Shown: positions 40,802 to 49,264, numbered from the stretch's first letter. The stretch: DNA of 50,736 bases from Aeromonas salmonicida subsp. salmonicida (GCF_001643305.1 NZ_LSGW01000025.1:1-50736), one strand, 5' to 3'. Notes: generated by a model from the letters alone, not told the origin. Numbers and translations are program-made.

Positions 40802-41944
40802 ATGACCAAACAAGCCAAGACCGACACTGAACAAACCCAACTGGTTGTCATCGAACCCACCGCCGCCGTCACCCTCTTCACCGAAGGGGATGGCATTGAC
40901 GCCATGCTGGCCGATATTCGCAAGCAGGCGGCAAGCCTGGTGCCTGATGTGACCACCGCCAAGGGGCGCAAGGAGATCGCCAGCGTTGCCTATGCCGTCG
41001 CCAAGACCAAGACCTATCTGGATGGCCTCGGCAAAGAGCTGACCGCCCAGTACAAGGCGATTCCTGCCCGCATCGACGCCAACCGCAAGGTGATCCGCGA
41101 CACCTTGGACGCACTGAAAGACGAAGTGCGCGCCCCACTCACCCAGTATGAAGAGGCAGAAACTGCCCGGGTTGAGGCCCTGCAAGCTCGGCTGGCTCGA
41201 CTCAATGAGCTGGGCACCTCTGCCAGTATCGAGATCACTGCGGCTGACCTGCAGTTTTTGCTGACTGAAGTCGAGCAGACCGCGCTGGACGATAGCTGGC
41301 AGGAGCTGCTGCCCCAGGCGACCGTGGCCAAGGAACTGGCCACCAAGCGCCTTGGTGAGACGCTGGCCACCCGTCAGAAGTACGAAGCCGAGCAGGCTGA
41401 ACTGGAGGAGCTTCGCAAGAAGCAGGCCGAGCAAGAGCGCATAGACCGCGAGCGGCTGATAGCCGAGCAGGCAGCGGAGCAGGCTCGACTCCAGGAAGAG
41501 AATCGCCAGCGCCTGGAGCGTGAAGCGGCCCAGCACCGTGAGCAGGAGGCACAGCGCCAAGCCCAAGCTGCCCAGCAGGCAGCGGAGCAGGCACGGCGAG
41601 ATTCCGAAGCCTCTGAGCTGGCCCGTCAGCAGGCAGAAGCCCGCCGCATTGCCGAAGCAGAGCAGGCAGAACTGCGCCGGCAGGAGGCTGAGCGCAATGC
41701 GGCGCTTCATGCCGAAGCTGTAGCCGCGCAAGCCGCCGAGCAGGAGCGCCAGCGCATAGCCGAAGAACAGCGCCTGAAAGAAGAAGCAGATGCAGCTCGC
41801 GCCGCAGATGTGGAGCACCGCCGCACCATCAACCAGTCCATCTTGATGGATCTCATGGGCCTTGGCATTGAAGAGGATAAAGCAGTCACCCTCATCAAGC
41901 ACATCGCCAACAACAAGATCGCCCACCTGACCATCAACTACTGA
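40802..41944 (+). CDS. Long coiled-coil phage protein
   Basis: The 380-residue product has an N-terminal helical domain (about 30-120, ADIRKQAASLVPDVTTAKGR) often found beside RecT-type genes, then about 200 residues of Glu/Arg/Ala/Gln coiled coil (about 195-345) and a small globular C-terminus (about 345-380, NQSILMDLMGLGIEEDKAVT). It may tether or organise recombination complexes. Function unknown. The layout is similar to TolA-like rods but without a membrane anchor. Confidence 0.6.
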   Translation: MTKQAKTDTEQTQLVVIEPTAAVTLFTEGDGIDAMLADIRKQAASLVPDVTTAKGRKEIASVAYAVAKTKTYLDGLGKELTAQYKAIPARIDANRKVIRDTLDALKDEVRAPLTQYEEAETARVEALQARLARLNELGTSASIEITAADLQFLLTEVEQTALDDSWQELLPQATVAKELATKRLGETLATRQKYEAEQAELEELRKKQAEQERIDRERLIAEQAAEQARLQEENRQRLEREAAQHREQEAQRQAQAAQQAAEQARRDSEASELARQQAEARRIAEAEQAELRRQEAERNAALHAEAVAAQAAEQERQRIAEEQRLKEEADAARAADVEHRRTINQSILMDLMGLGIEEDKAVTLIKHIANNKIAHLTINY

Positions 41945-41990
41945 TCACCTCGCCCTGCCGCCAACAGGGCGCTTACTCAGGACCTCAATA

Positions 41991-43220
41991 ATGACCACGC
42001 TGAACCCCAGCGAGGCAACCAGCCTCGCCCTGAACACCATCACCAGCCAGATCCGGCTGCTGGCAGACATGCCAGCCGAGCACTGCAAGCAGGCTGTCGC
42101 TGGGCTGGAGCCTATCGTTACCGCCAACCTGACCATGATCAGCGAGGCGGCGAACGCCCACATAGACGAGTTCAACGACCTGATTGGTGAGCTTGAAGCC
42201 CGGGATCGCGAGCTGGAAGGCCAAACCAATCTTGTCGGCGAGCTGCGCCAGCAAGTCGCCAGTACCGAGCAGCGCATTGCCGCCGCGCAGGAAGAGACAA
42301 TCGCAAAGCTGGAAGTGGCAGAGGCGGCAGTCTATGCCGCCACCCGCAAGGCCGACGGCGTCCAGGCCAGCCTCAACGCCGCAAACATCCAGATCCGCGA
42401 GCTGGAGCGCCGGATTAAAGCCTACAAGGAAATGGATCCGGAAGGCCTCAAGCGAAAGGTGACGGAGCAGCGCAAGAAGTTGGAGGAACGGCTTGCGGCT
42501 ATCACTGCAGGGAAGAACGAAATCAGCGGCTATCGCCGTGATAACACCAAGCTTTCAGCAAGTGTCACCGAACTGACGGCCATTATCAGCCAGCAACAGG
42601 CTGATCTGGATGCGCGCCAGCAAATCATCAACGACATGGCCCTGTTCAAGGATGTCAGCCTGCTGTGGGGCAAGCACCTGCGCAAGCACTACACCGACGA
42701 GAAAGGGGTGCGCTGGAATATCTATGTGGTAGAGGGTGGCATCCAGTCCGACAAGAGCTATCTGCTCAACGATCTGGACTGGAAGCTCCACGCCATGCGC
42801 TCTGATGCCACCGGCTGCACCGTGATGCTGAGTGAGTGGCTGAGCCCGGTATTCCCTGGCGCAGTGGCTCAGGACATACCGATGGAGGCGATCCGCGACA
42901 TTCACTCCTTCATGCTCGATGCGCTCGCCATCACCCACCCCCAGTTGCAACCTCGCGCCGAGTGGGCGCAAACAGTCCACATCAGCGAGATTGGCCTCAA
43001 CGCCAAGGTGCAGGGGCTGCTTGAAGGGGCTGGCATCACTGACCTGTGGAAGTTGATGGTGAACCAGAGCGACAAGCTGCTGGCGATCAAGGGTATTGGC
43101 ATCAAGCTGGCCGACCAGATCATCAGCGCGGGTCATGCTGCGGTTCGCCAGTGGGAGCAGGATCGGGCGGATGTCATTGAGGGCGAGCAACCAGCGATTG
43201 AGAGTAAGGAGGCTGCATGA
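41991..43220 (+). CDS. Coiled coil plus HhH-like C-terminal protein
   Basis: The 409-residue product has helical coiled-coil segments to about 205, a mixed domain (about 215-330, LFKDVSLLWGKHLRKHYTDE) and a C-terminal SDKLLAIKGIGIKLADQIIS resembling a helix-hairpin-helix DNA-binding element. It uses the AGGACC leader. It is next to another coiled-coil gene and recombination genes, so DNA binding is plausible. No family identified. Confidence 0.6.
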   Translation: MTTLNPSEATSLALNTITSQIRLLADMPAEHCKQAVAGLEPIVTANLTMISEAANAHIDEFNDLIGELEARDRELEGQTNLVGELRQQVASTEQRIAAAQEETIAKLEVAEAAVYAATRKADGVQASLNAANIQIRELERRIKAYKEMDPEGLKRKVTEQRKKLEERLAAITAGKNEISGYRRDNTKLSASVTELTAIISQQQADLDARQQIINDMALFKDVSLLWGKHLRKHYTDEKGVRWNIYVVEGGIQSDKSYLLNDLDWKLHAMRSDATGCTVMLSEWLSPVFPGAVAQDIPMEAIRDIHSFMLDALAITHPQLQPRAEWAQTVHISEIGLNAKVQGLLEGAGITDLWKLMVNQSDKLLAIKGIGIKLADQIISAGHAAVRQWEQDRADVIEGEQPAIESKEAA

Positions 43221-43831
43221 GCCAGCAACCGACAACAGTAAGGCCAGTCAAGGCCTACAGCGTTCAGGATGGGGAGCACGGTGCCATTGTTTTCGCCACC
43301 AGTGGGATTGCAGCTCGTCGCATGGGGGCCAACGAGCTGAACACCGATTTCGAGGCAATCGAAAGCTGCCGTCGCGTCCAGTGGGCTGATGAGTATGCAA
43401 GTGTCGGCGCAGTGCCGCCACTGGTCATGATCGCCCATGGATGGTGGTTTGAGTGCTCACACTGCTACCGGAAGGTATGTGATGACAGCTGCCACTACGA
43501 CAAGGAAAGCGGCCAGGAAATCATGCACGAGCCGGTGGCAGACGGTGACTGCATATACTGTACCCCCGCCTGCCGCGACGCAGAGATAAAGGAGCGTGCC
43601 GAGAGGGAAGCCAAGAAGGAGGCTGCTAAGCAGACTGCTGAGCAGCAGTTCCCCGGTGTCGAGGTGAAATGGGTAGACGACAGCGAGCCAGCCAAAGTCA
43701 GTTTTACGTTCCCAGGAGGAAAGTACGCCGTCACTTGGACTGTCGGCGATAGCTTTGCCATGGTGCCCAAGATCGACACTGAAGCATGGGAAGAATTCAA
43801 GGCCGCCAAGCAGTCAGGTGGCACATCATGA
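43217..43831 (+). CDS. Zinc-finger-like early protein
   Basis: The 204-residue product has HGWWFECSHCYRKVCDDSCH near residue 74-93 and CIYCTPACRDAE near 111-122, so it probably binds one or two zinc ions. A helical Lys/Glu region (about 125-145) and a beta-rich C-terminus (VSFTFPGGKYAVTWTVGDSF) follow. It is coupled to both neighbours by ATGA overlaps. Function unknown. Confidence 0.6.
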   Translation: MSQQPTTVRPVKAYSVQDGEHGAIVFATSGIAARRMGANELNTDFEAIESCRRVQWADEYASVGAVPPLVMIAHGWWFECSHCYRKVCDDSCHYDKESGQEIMHEPVADGDCIYCTPACRDAEIKERAEREAKKEAAKQTAEQQFPGVEVKWVDDSEPAKVSFTFPGGKYAVTWTVGDSFAMVPKIDTEAWEEFKAAKQSGGTS

Positions 43832-43968
43832 GCCTCTACAACCACCGTGGCATGGTGCAAGACCGCCAGGCCCTGCTCAAGCTCAAGCTGCGCCAGCGGC
43901 GACGGGATGAGATAGAACGCCAGCAACTGGCTAAACAACTCGGCATTGAAACCAAGGAGGTGAGCTGA
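43828..43968 (+). CDS. Small basic helical protein (46 aa)
   Basis: This short frame begins MSLYNHRGMVQDRQALLKLK and continues as a strongly basic helix (LRQRRRDEIERQQLAKQL). It overlaps the upstream stop (ATGA) and the downstream start (TGATG). It is probably real because it fills the operon exactly. Nucleic-acid binding is plausible. Confidence 0.55.
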   Translation: MSLYNHRGMVQDRQALLKLKLRQRRRDEIERQQLAKQLGIETKEVS

Positions 43969-44546
43969 TGGCCGACTACAGAGGTTCAACTACCCCAGCC
44001 GCTACCCGCGACATGACCCAGACACCGCCCTACCTGTTCCGGGCGCTGGATCTGGAGTTCAACTTCGCCCTCGATGCCGCCGCCCTACCGGAGACGGCCC
44101 TGTGCCAGAAGTACCTGACGCCAGATATCGACGCCCTGAGCGTGGACTGGGGCGACTTCATCAGCCCGTCAGTGCGATCTCCGTGGGTCTGGCTCAATCC
44201 CCCCTACTCCGATATCGGGCCGTGGGTGGAGAAGGCCATCGAGCAGCAGGGGCGCGGGATCGGAACAGTCATGCTGGTGCCGCAGGACACCAGCACCGAA
44301 TGGTATCCAGGTGAGCGGGCCAGCGAGGTACGCCACATCACCGGATACCACGACGATAACGGCAAATGGCGAAACGGTCGGGTGAACTTCATCAACAAGG
44401 AAACCGGCGAGGAGATGAAGGGCAACCCCAAGGGTTCCATGTTCCTGATTTTCGCCCCAGGCTGGCGCGGCGAGTGCCGGATCCGCGATGTCAGCAAGCT
44501 CACCCTGCTGCTGGCTGGAGCAGAGCCCATCAGCGCTGCAGCCTGA
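43968..44546 (+). CDS. dam: Phage N6-adenine DNA methyltransferase (Dam type)
   Basis: The 192-residue product matches the phage Dam family: TRDMTQTPPYLFRALDLEFN, FALDAAA, and the catalytic VWLNPPYSDIGPWVEKA near residue 75-90, then VMLVPQDTSTEWYP. It methylates adenine in DNA. With the C5 enzyme on the other arm the phage has two methylases, likely protecting it from restriction. Confidence 0.9.
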   Translation: MADYRGSTTPAATRDMTQTPPYLFRALDLEFNFALDAAALPETALCQKYLTPDIDALSVDWGDFISPSVRSPWVWLNPPYSDIGPWVEKAIEQQGRGIGTVMLVPQDTSTEWYPGERASEVRHITGYHDDNGKWRNGRVNFINKETGEEMKGNPKGSMFLIFAPGWRGECRIRDVSKLTLLLAGAEPISAAA

Positions 44547-44605
44547 TACCCCCAAACCATCCACCGCTGGCCACACAGAAACGGTGGATAACTCAGAGGT
44601 CCCCC

Positions 44606-44785
44606 ATGAGAACCACGGAAAACCCCTACTGCGGCGCAGTAGTCATCGGGTTGGGCGTTGTCGTGCCCCACCCCAAGCAGCCCAACAAGTTCATCCTGCC
44701 TGGCGGAACCATCTGTAACCGGCCACAAGCCGAAGCAGCCGCCAAGAAAATCCATGACCTGCTGGCCAAGAAAGCCCGCACCTAA
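44606..44785 (+). CDS. Small hypothetical protein (59 aa)
   Basis: The product (MRTTENPYCGAVVIGLGVVV) has a hydrophobic beta stretch and a C-terminal helix (QAEAAAKKIHDLLAKKA). AGAGGTCC lies upstream. It falls in a gap between dam and the RdgC-like gene where no other frame is credible. Not recognised. Confidence 0.5.
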   Translation: MRTTENPYCGAVVIGLGVVVPHPKQPNKFILPGGTICNRPQAEAAAKKIHDLLAKKART

Positions 44786-44807
44786 CCAACCAAAAGGACC
44801 CCAGACC

Positions 44808-45746
44808 ATGAACCATTCCGTACTTAAATCTGCCAGCGTATACAGTGCCAAGCTCCCAGATATCAACGCCATGCGTGAACACCTGGCCGAGCTCGCCTTC
44901 ACCCCGCTCACTGAAAATCAGCTCAGCTGCGCCGGGTTTGACCAAAATCAGGCAACCGGTGAGCTTGTTACCGACCTGCCTGGCGCTGGCTTCGCGTTCG
45001 TTGTGCGCCAAGACACCAAGCTCATTCCGACCAAGATCGTCAACCGTAAGCTCAAGGAGCGCATTGATGCGCTGATCGCCGCCGGTATGCGTGAGCGCGT
45101 CACCCGAAAAGAGAAGCAGACCATGAAGGATCAGCTGATTGTCGAGATGGCCGCCACAGCCGAGTATGAAACCACGCAGATCCATGCACTATACGACCAG
45201 AAAAACGAGCTGCTGTACCTCAACACCACTACCAAGCGCCCGCTCAAGGTGGTCATGCACCTGCTGGTAAAGTGCATGGGTTCCCTCAAGACCCAGACCA
45301 TCCACATCGACGACATCAAGATGGGGATCAGCAACCGCCTGAAAGACTACCTGACCGATAGCGCAGAGCGTCCAGAAGCGCTTGGCCCCTTCTCCCCGCT
45401 TCAGTTCGTCAAGCTCAAGTCTGCCGACACTGCGCAAGAGATGGTGACCTTCAAAGGGATGGATCTCAACGGGGATCGCGCCTCTGATGTGGTTTCCCTA
45501 CTGGAAGCTGGCTACCAGGTGGAGGAGTTGGAGCTGTGGCACGAACCCATCAGCTTCAAGCTGAACAGTGATTTCAGCCTGCGCGCCATCTCCATGCCTG
45601 ATTACGACTCCGACGAGGATGTCGAGGATTACGCCCACCACTGGCGCCAGTGCAACGCTGCCAACCTCATCCTGCTGTCGAGGGCCATCACCGACCTTTG
45701 CACCATGATGGACTACCAAGCCCCGGCAGAGGAGAAAGCAGCGTGA
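44808..45746 (+). CDS. RdgC-like recombination-associated protein
   Basis: The 312-residue product is of RdgC length (E. coli RdgC 303) and has its segments: AFTPLTENQLSCAGFDQNQA, LPGAGFAFVVRQDTKLIPTK, VNRKLKERIDALIAAGMRER, FSPLQFVKLKSADTAQEMVT. RdgC forms a ring around DNA and restrains RecA by family knowledge. In a phage it may balance host RecA against the phage's own recombinase. Starts after an AGGACCCCAGACC leader. Confidence 0.85.
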   Translation: MNHSVLKSASVYSAKLPDINAMREHLAELAFTPLTENQLSCAGFDQNQATGELVTDLPGAGFAFVVRQDTKLIPTKIVNRKLKERIDALIAAGMRERVTRKEKQTMKDQLIVEMAATAEYETTQIHALYDQKNELLYLNTTTKRPLKVVMHLLVKCMGSLKTQTIHIDDIKMGISNRLKDYLTDSAERPEALGPFSPLQFVKLKSADTAQEMVTFKGMDLNGDRASDVVSLLEAGYQVEELELWHEPISFKLNSDFSLRAISMPDYDSDEDVEDYAHHWRQCNAANLILLSRAITDLCTMMDYQAPAEEKAA

Positions 45747-46375
45747 GCGACTTCAAGAATGCCGTGCTGCGCCTGGACCAACGACATGACCTCAACGATA
45801 GCAATGCCACTATCGATGTTGATGGGCACGGCGCGATCGCTGAGGTGGTGGTCAGGATGGAGGGGAAGACAGAGGACTCCCCTGTACTTGTCGCCTTCGG
45901 TGAGCGTTTGGTTGCCTGTTACAACCTGCTGGATGGTTACGACACCCAGGAGTTTAAAGGCCGCCCCCTGGCCGAGTTCGTGGCCAAGCAGGCTTACCTC
46001 AACGAGATGAACACCAACGACGGCATCAACCTCTCCCTGTCAGGGCTGGCAGTGCAGATGCTGTTTGCCTCGTTTGCTGGCCAGTTCAAGGCCAACTGTG
46101 CCACCAACTACTTGGAGCTGCGCGGCAGCCATCCGGAAACCGGCCCCTTCACCATCACCATGCAACGCGCCGAAGGGCTCACGCCGGCAGACAAGCTGAA
46201 CGCCATAACCAAGCAGCGGGATGTGCTGCGCGAGGCGCTTGATCGCTTACAGGGCGTGATGAACAACAGCCAGGGGGTAGCCGGCTGGCACAAGAACGGC
46301 GATATCGCCACCTGGGACGAGGTGCTGCCGGAAGTGGCCGCGGCCCTCGAGTTTGTGGAAGGAGAACAATCATGA
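45743..46375 (+). CDS. Early hypothetical protein, possibly Ea22-like in part
   Basis: The 210-residue product starts at GTG overlapping the RdgC stop. The N-terminal half (SDFKNAVLRLDQRHDLNDSN) is mixed; the C-terminal half (NAITKQRDVLREALDRLQGV ... WDEVLPEVAAALEFVEGE) resembles coiled-coil parts of Ead/Ea22-like phage proteins. Similarity is weak. Function unknown. Confidence 0.5.
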   Translation: MSDFKNAVLRLDQRHDLNDSNATIDVDGHGAIAEVVVRMEGKTEDSPVLVAFGERLVACYNLLDGYDTQEFKGRPLAEFVAKQAYLNEMNTNDGINLSLSGLAVQMLFASFAGQFKANCATNYLELRGSHPETGPFTITMQRAEGLTPADKLNAITKQRDVLREALDRLQGVMNNSQGVAGWHKNGDIATWDEVLPEVAAALEFVEGEQS

Positions 46376-47433
46376 AGCGGTATGACTGCACCATGCACGA
46401 CAAGCGTGGAGCGTTTGGACTCTGCATGGAAGCACGCAGTGAGGGGCAGTTCGTCCCCTTCACCAAAGTTGAGCAACTGCAGGCCAAGATCTTTGGGCTG
46501 CTGGAAGAGCGCAACAGCACCGGGATAGCAATAGACAAGGCCATCCTGTCCGGCATCGTGCCAGAACAGCACCCTCTGCGTTCGCGGCTGGAACGGCTGG
46601 CCAACCACCACAAGCGCGAGCAGGCCCTGGCCGATGGCATGGTGGCATTGGCCGACCGCTGCACGTTGCTGGCCGACCTGTTGCGGGAGGTAACCCAGAT
46701 AATCCCGGCGATCGGGGTGGCAATCGAAGATCTTCCGGTTGCTGATGCCTTCCTTGAGCGCATAGAGAAAGCGTTGGCAGGGCAAGTGCTGGAACACGTC
46801 GGCAACGACACACTCGCCATGATGATGGATGAGCTGCACGACATCTGCGTAGGGCTCGACGCACCAGGAGGAGAGCAGAACGGCGCGGAAGCATGGGATC
46901 AGGTTAAGGGTGCTCGCGACAGGGTGCTGGCCAGCTTGCATCATGGCCGTACTGATGCTGAGTGGACTGACGCCACCACCTCACCGGTCGCCGCAGACTA
47001 CCGCGAGCTTCAGGAGCAGCACGACCAGTTGCAGAGCCGACTCAAGGTGGCGCTGGGTACACTCCAGCTCGCACTTCCCTATGTGGAGCATGCTATCGAG
47101 TTCGCACCGAGCCAGCAGATTTCCGATGGGCACAAGATCTTTGCCGCCCATATCACGGCAGCCCTGACGGGAGATCGTGGAGAACTGATCGCCATGATGC
47201 AGGAGCAGAACCCGGCTGATGCGCTGGTGCTGATGTCGTACATTGCATCCCTCCAGCGCTACACCCTGGGCGGGCACTGCGATTCCTTCGGTCAGGACTG
47301 CGGCGCCGAAATGGAGCAAGACGACGAGGGGGAATACGTCCTGCTGGCCGAGGCCCTGGCACTACCTGCCGCACCAATACCCTCAGGAGATGAGCTGTGC
47401 GCTACCGAGCCCCGATCATCCAGCCCGGACTGA
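46372..47433 (+). CDS. Large early hypothetical protein, helical
   Basis: The 353-residue product (MKRYDCTMHDKRGAFGLCME) has helical segments with several short coiled coils, an acidic C-terminus and no catalytic motif. Residues 30-45 (VEQLQAKIFGLLEERNSTGI) resemble Ead/Ea22-like proteins, which are also variable and modular. Overlaps both neighbours. Confidence 0.5.
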   Translation: MKRYDCTMHDKRGAFGLCMEARSEGQFVPFTKVEQLQAKIFGLLEERNSTGIAIDKAILSGIVPEQHPLRSRLERLANHHKREQALADGMVALADRCTLLADLLREVTQIIPAIGVAIEDLPVADAFLERIEKALAGQVLEHVGNDTLAMMMDELHDICVGLDAPGGEQNGAEAWDQVKGARDRVLASLHHGRTDAEWTDATTSPVAADYRELQEQHDQLQSRLKVALGTLQLALPYVEHAIEFAPSQQISDGHKIFAAHITAALTGDRGELIAMMQEQNPADALVLMSYIASLQRYTLGGHCDSFGQDCGAEMEQDDEGEYVLLAEALALPAAPIPSGDELCATEPRSSSPD

Positions 47434-47615
47434 CCAAGGAAGAAGCCACCGATGCGCGGGATCGATACCTGCGCATCAACCCCGGCGCCCGGGTCACCAT
47501 CGACAGCCAGCCAGATAACCCCCAGCTCAAGACCCTGATAGCCCACCTCCCCGTCCTGCCGTTCCGGCAAGTCATGGATCCCGGTTTCATCGGTTACCGG
47601 GGGTGGCGATGCTGA
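47397..47615 (+). CDS. Small hypothetical protein (72 aa)
   Basis: The product starts at GTG (MRYRAPIIQPGLTKEEATDA) within the end of the previous gene, overlapping it by 37 nt. It is a beta-helix-beta small protein with DRYLRINPGARVTIDSQPDN. GGAGATGAGCT precedes it. Not recognised. Confidence 0.45.
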   Translation: MRYRAPIIQPGLTKEEATDARDRYLRINPGARVTIDSQPDNPQLKTLIAHLPVLPFRQVMDPGFIGYRGWRC

Positions 47616-47824
47616 CTGACCCCAACAAGCAGGCCGCCCTTGAGCGAGCCCTGCACCAGATAGCCCAACTCAAGGCCAGCCAACCAGCTGGCCTTTCTGT
47701 TTCCACAGCAGATCCCCGCACCGGCTTTCGCTGCAAAAGCATTGAGCGCGAGCGCCCACGCGACGTGTACTGGGCCCAGTGCCCCTACGTCGGGATCTCG
47801 ATCAGCATGAAGGATGTGAAATAA
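47609..47824 (+). CDS. Small hypothetical protein (71 aa)
   Basis: The product (MLTDPNKQAALERALHQIAQ) has an N-terminal helix and a C-terminal part with TGFRCKSIERERPRDVYWAQ. It starts inside the end of the previous gene and ends 2 nt before the beta-repeat gene. Unknown function. Confidence 0.5.
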   Translation: MLTDPNKQAALERALHQIAQLKASQPAGLSVSTADPRTGFRCKSIERERPRDVYWAQCPYVGISISMKDVK

Positions 47825-47826
47825 CC

Positions 47827-48174
47827 ATGGATATCAATCTCAAAGGAAGCCGAACGCAAGTAACTATCGACGGCAGGACATTCACTGGGCGCAGCGTCTC
47901 CATCGTCAATGGCAAGGTTATCGTCGATGGCAAAGAGCAGGACGGCCAGCTGGTCGGCCCTGTATCGGTCACCGTCAACGGCGATGTCGAAGTGGTGGAT
48001 AACCCGACCGGTGCAGTATCGGTAACCGGCTCGGTCGGCACCATCAAAACCATGTCTGGCGATGTGTACTGCAAGGACGTATCAGGTTCGGTCTCTACCA
48101 TGTCCGGTGATGTCACCTGCGGCACCATTGGCGGCTCAGCTTCCACCATATCCGGCGACATCAACCGCCGCTGA
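47827..48174 (+). CDS. Small beta-repeat protein
   Basis: The 115-residue product has a regular run of short strands: GSRTQVTIDGRTFTGRSVSI, VNGKVIVDGKEQDGQ, then GSVGTIKTMSGDVYCKDVSG, SVSTMSGDVTCGTIGGSAST, ISGDI. This is the pattern of a small beta solenoid with GSV-x-T-x-SGDV-x-C units, as in DUF4097-type proteins. No signal peptide. Possible role in surface or polymer binding is unproven. Confidence 0.65.
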   Translation: MDINLKGSRTQVTIDGRTFTGRSVSIVNGKVIVDGKEQDGQLVGPVSVTVNGDVEVVDNPTGAVSVTGSVGTIKTMSGDVYCKDVSGSVSTMSGDVTCGTIGGSASTISGDINRR

Positions 48175-48202
48175 TCAATTTCGCCCCTGGTAGTGTTTGG
48201 TA

Positions 48203-48231
48203 TTAACTACCATCACGAGCGGTGCCATAAT
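48203..48231 (+). promoter_or_regulatory. Promoter for secreted-protein gene
   Basis: TTAACT, a 17-nt spacer and CATAAT (five of six matches to the -10 consensus) end 34 nt before the ATG at 48265. This gene can therefore be expressed apart from the early operon. Confidence 0.65.
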
Positions 48232-48264
48232 GATCCCATCCAATAACAAGGACGGGATTGATAC

Positions 48265-48570
48265 ATGCGTAACATGGTGTTTTTTGCTTTTTTCGTTGCC
48301 TTTTCTTCTGCAGCTTTGGCTGATAAAGGCGTGGTTGTAAAAGAAGATGTCTGCGGCACTGGCAACGCAATTATCGAAACAAGCGATGGCTGGTATGTTG
48401 CTGCTGAGCACTACTCTGGTGTTTACCTGTATGAAGGTGATGAGGTTTTCGGAAATCTGAAAACCTATGGCAGTGAAGAAATTACGCGACGAGACGGCGA
48501 CTCTGGAGATTTTTACATCGAAAATTGGGTTGCATCGATTGGAGATGCGTATGAAGAACTTTGTGATTAA
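48265..48570 (+). CDS. Secreted small protein, probable lysogenic-conversion gene
   Basis: The 101-residue product has a signal peptide (MRNMVFFAFFVAFSSAALAD, cleavage after Ala about 19) and an acidic mature part with two cysteines (VCGT near residue 29 and ELC at the end) that may pair. It has its own promoter and a terminator. Expression from the prophage and periplasmic location suggest superinfection exclusion or host fitness; both are guesses. Confidence 0.7.
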   Translation: MRNMVFFAFFVAFSSAALADKGVVVKEDVCGTGNAIIETSDGWYVAAEHYSGVYLYEGDEVFGNLKTYGSEEITRRDGDSGDFYIENWVASIGDAYEELCD

Positions 48571-48603
48571 TCGCTAACCAGCATCCTGTTTCACACCAAC
48601 GGA

Positions 48604-48630
48604 CCCAGCCATCGCGCTGGGTTTTTGTTT
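48604..48630 (+). terminator. Terminator after secreted-protein gene
   Basis: A CCCAGC/GCTGGG stem is followed by TTTTTGTTTT on the plus strand. Confidence 0.85.
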
Positions 48631-48649
48631 TATCAATCAGAGGGTTGGT

Positions 48650-48730
48650 ATGACCAAACAACAGGCGGCTGGGATCGCGATCCCGGCTATATATTCGATG
48701 CGGGGTAAGATGCCACTCCAACAGAATTAG
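48650..48730 (+). CDS. Possible 26-aa peptide
   Basis: A short frame starts MTKQQAAGIAIPAIYSM after AGAGGG at a good distance, within otherwise empty sequence between a terminator and the next gene. It contains the palindrome GGGATCGCGATCCC. It may be a real micro-gene or chance. Confidence 0.3.
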   Translation: MTKQQAAGIAIPAIYSMRGKMPLQQN

Positions 48731-48736
48731 TGGCCA

Positions 48737-48773
48737 AATTTTGAGCCCCCCCGAGTTTGGGGAGCTCAAAATT
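48737..48773. repeat. Strong inverted repeat, 10-bp arms
   Basis: AATTTTGAGC and GCTCAAAATT are perfect arms, with an inner CCCC/GGGG extension. It lies about 80 nt upstream of the 136-aa gene. It could be an RNA hairpin, an operator or a fragment of a mobile-element end; no element is recognised. Confidence 0.7.
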
Positions 48774-48853
48774 AACCCGCCCGGCACTGAATGATTAACG
48801 GCCCTTCCTTCAATCCAATTGGCGCCCCATCCTCAAGGACAGGAGGCCCCGCC

Positions 48854-49264
48854 ATGCAACAACTTCAACTGACCATCGACCAAGACAGCCAGCTGCTCAA
48901 TGATCTGGTCAGCACCGTTCGATCCCCCACCCTTTCCCGATCGGCCAAGCTAGCCGAGATAGGCCGCATCCTGGCTCACTTCGATCTGCCTATCGAAGCC
49001 CCCAGGGTAACCGGCCAGCTCTGGAGCGCAACCGAGCTGGGCAAGGAGCTGGGGGTCAGCGCCCAGGCCATTGGCCGGCTTGCGAATCAGCACAGCCTGA
49101 AAACTACCGAACTGGGAGAGTACCGCCTTGACCAGGCATCCAACTCCCGCAAGCAGGTTCAAACCTTTTATTACAACCAGCTCGGGCGTAACCAGCTCGA
49201 GTCGCTATTAACCGCGAGGACCAAAATATGCAGCAATTTGTCTATCCCTGTGCCAAGTGGGTGA
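48854..49264 (+). CDS. HTH-containing regulator near integrase
   Basis: The 136-residue product starts MQQLQLTIDQDSQLLNDLVS after AGGAGG. Its centre (WSATELGKELGVSAQAIGRL) is a MerR/excisionase-like or antirepressor-like HTH, followed by DQASNSRKQVQTFYYN. Located just before xis and overlapping it. A role in controlling excision or induction is inferred from position. Confidence 0.6.
   Translation: MQQLQLTIDQDSQLLNDLVSTVRSPTLSRSAKLAEIGRILAHFDLPIEAPRVTGQLWSATELGKELGVSAQAIGRLANQHSLKTTELGEYRLDQASNSRKQVQTFYYNQLGRNQLESLLTARTKICSNLSIPVPSG

Noticed and set aside
40742..41926. 394-aa minus-strand Leu/Gly-rich frame
   Set aside because: Antisense of the coiled-coil gene; Leu/Gly richness is a mirror of Glu/Gln/Ala codons.
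48733..48780. Insertion-sequence terminus
   Set aside because: Only a single inverted repeat is present; no transposase, no target duplication and no second end were seen.
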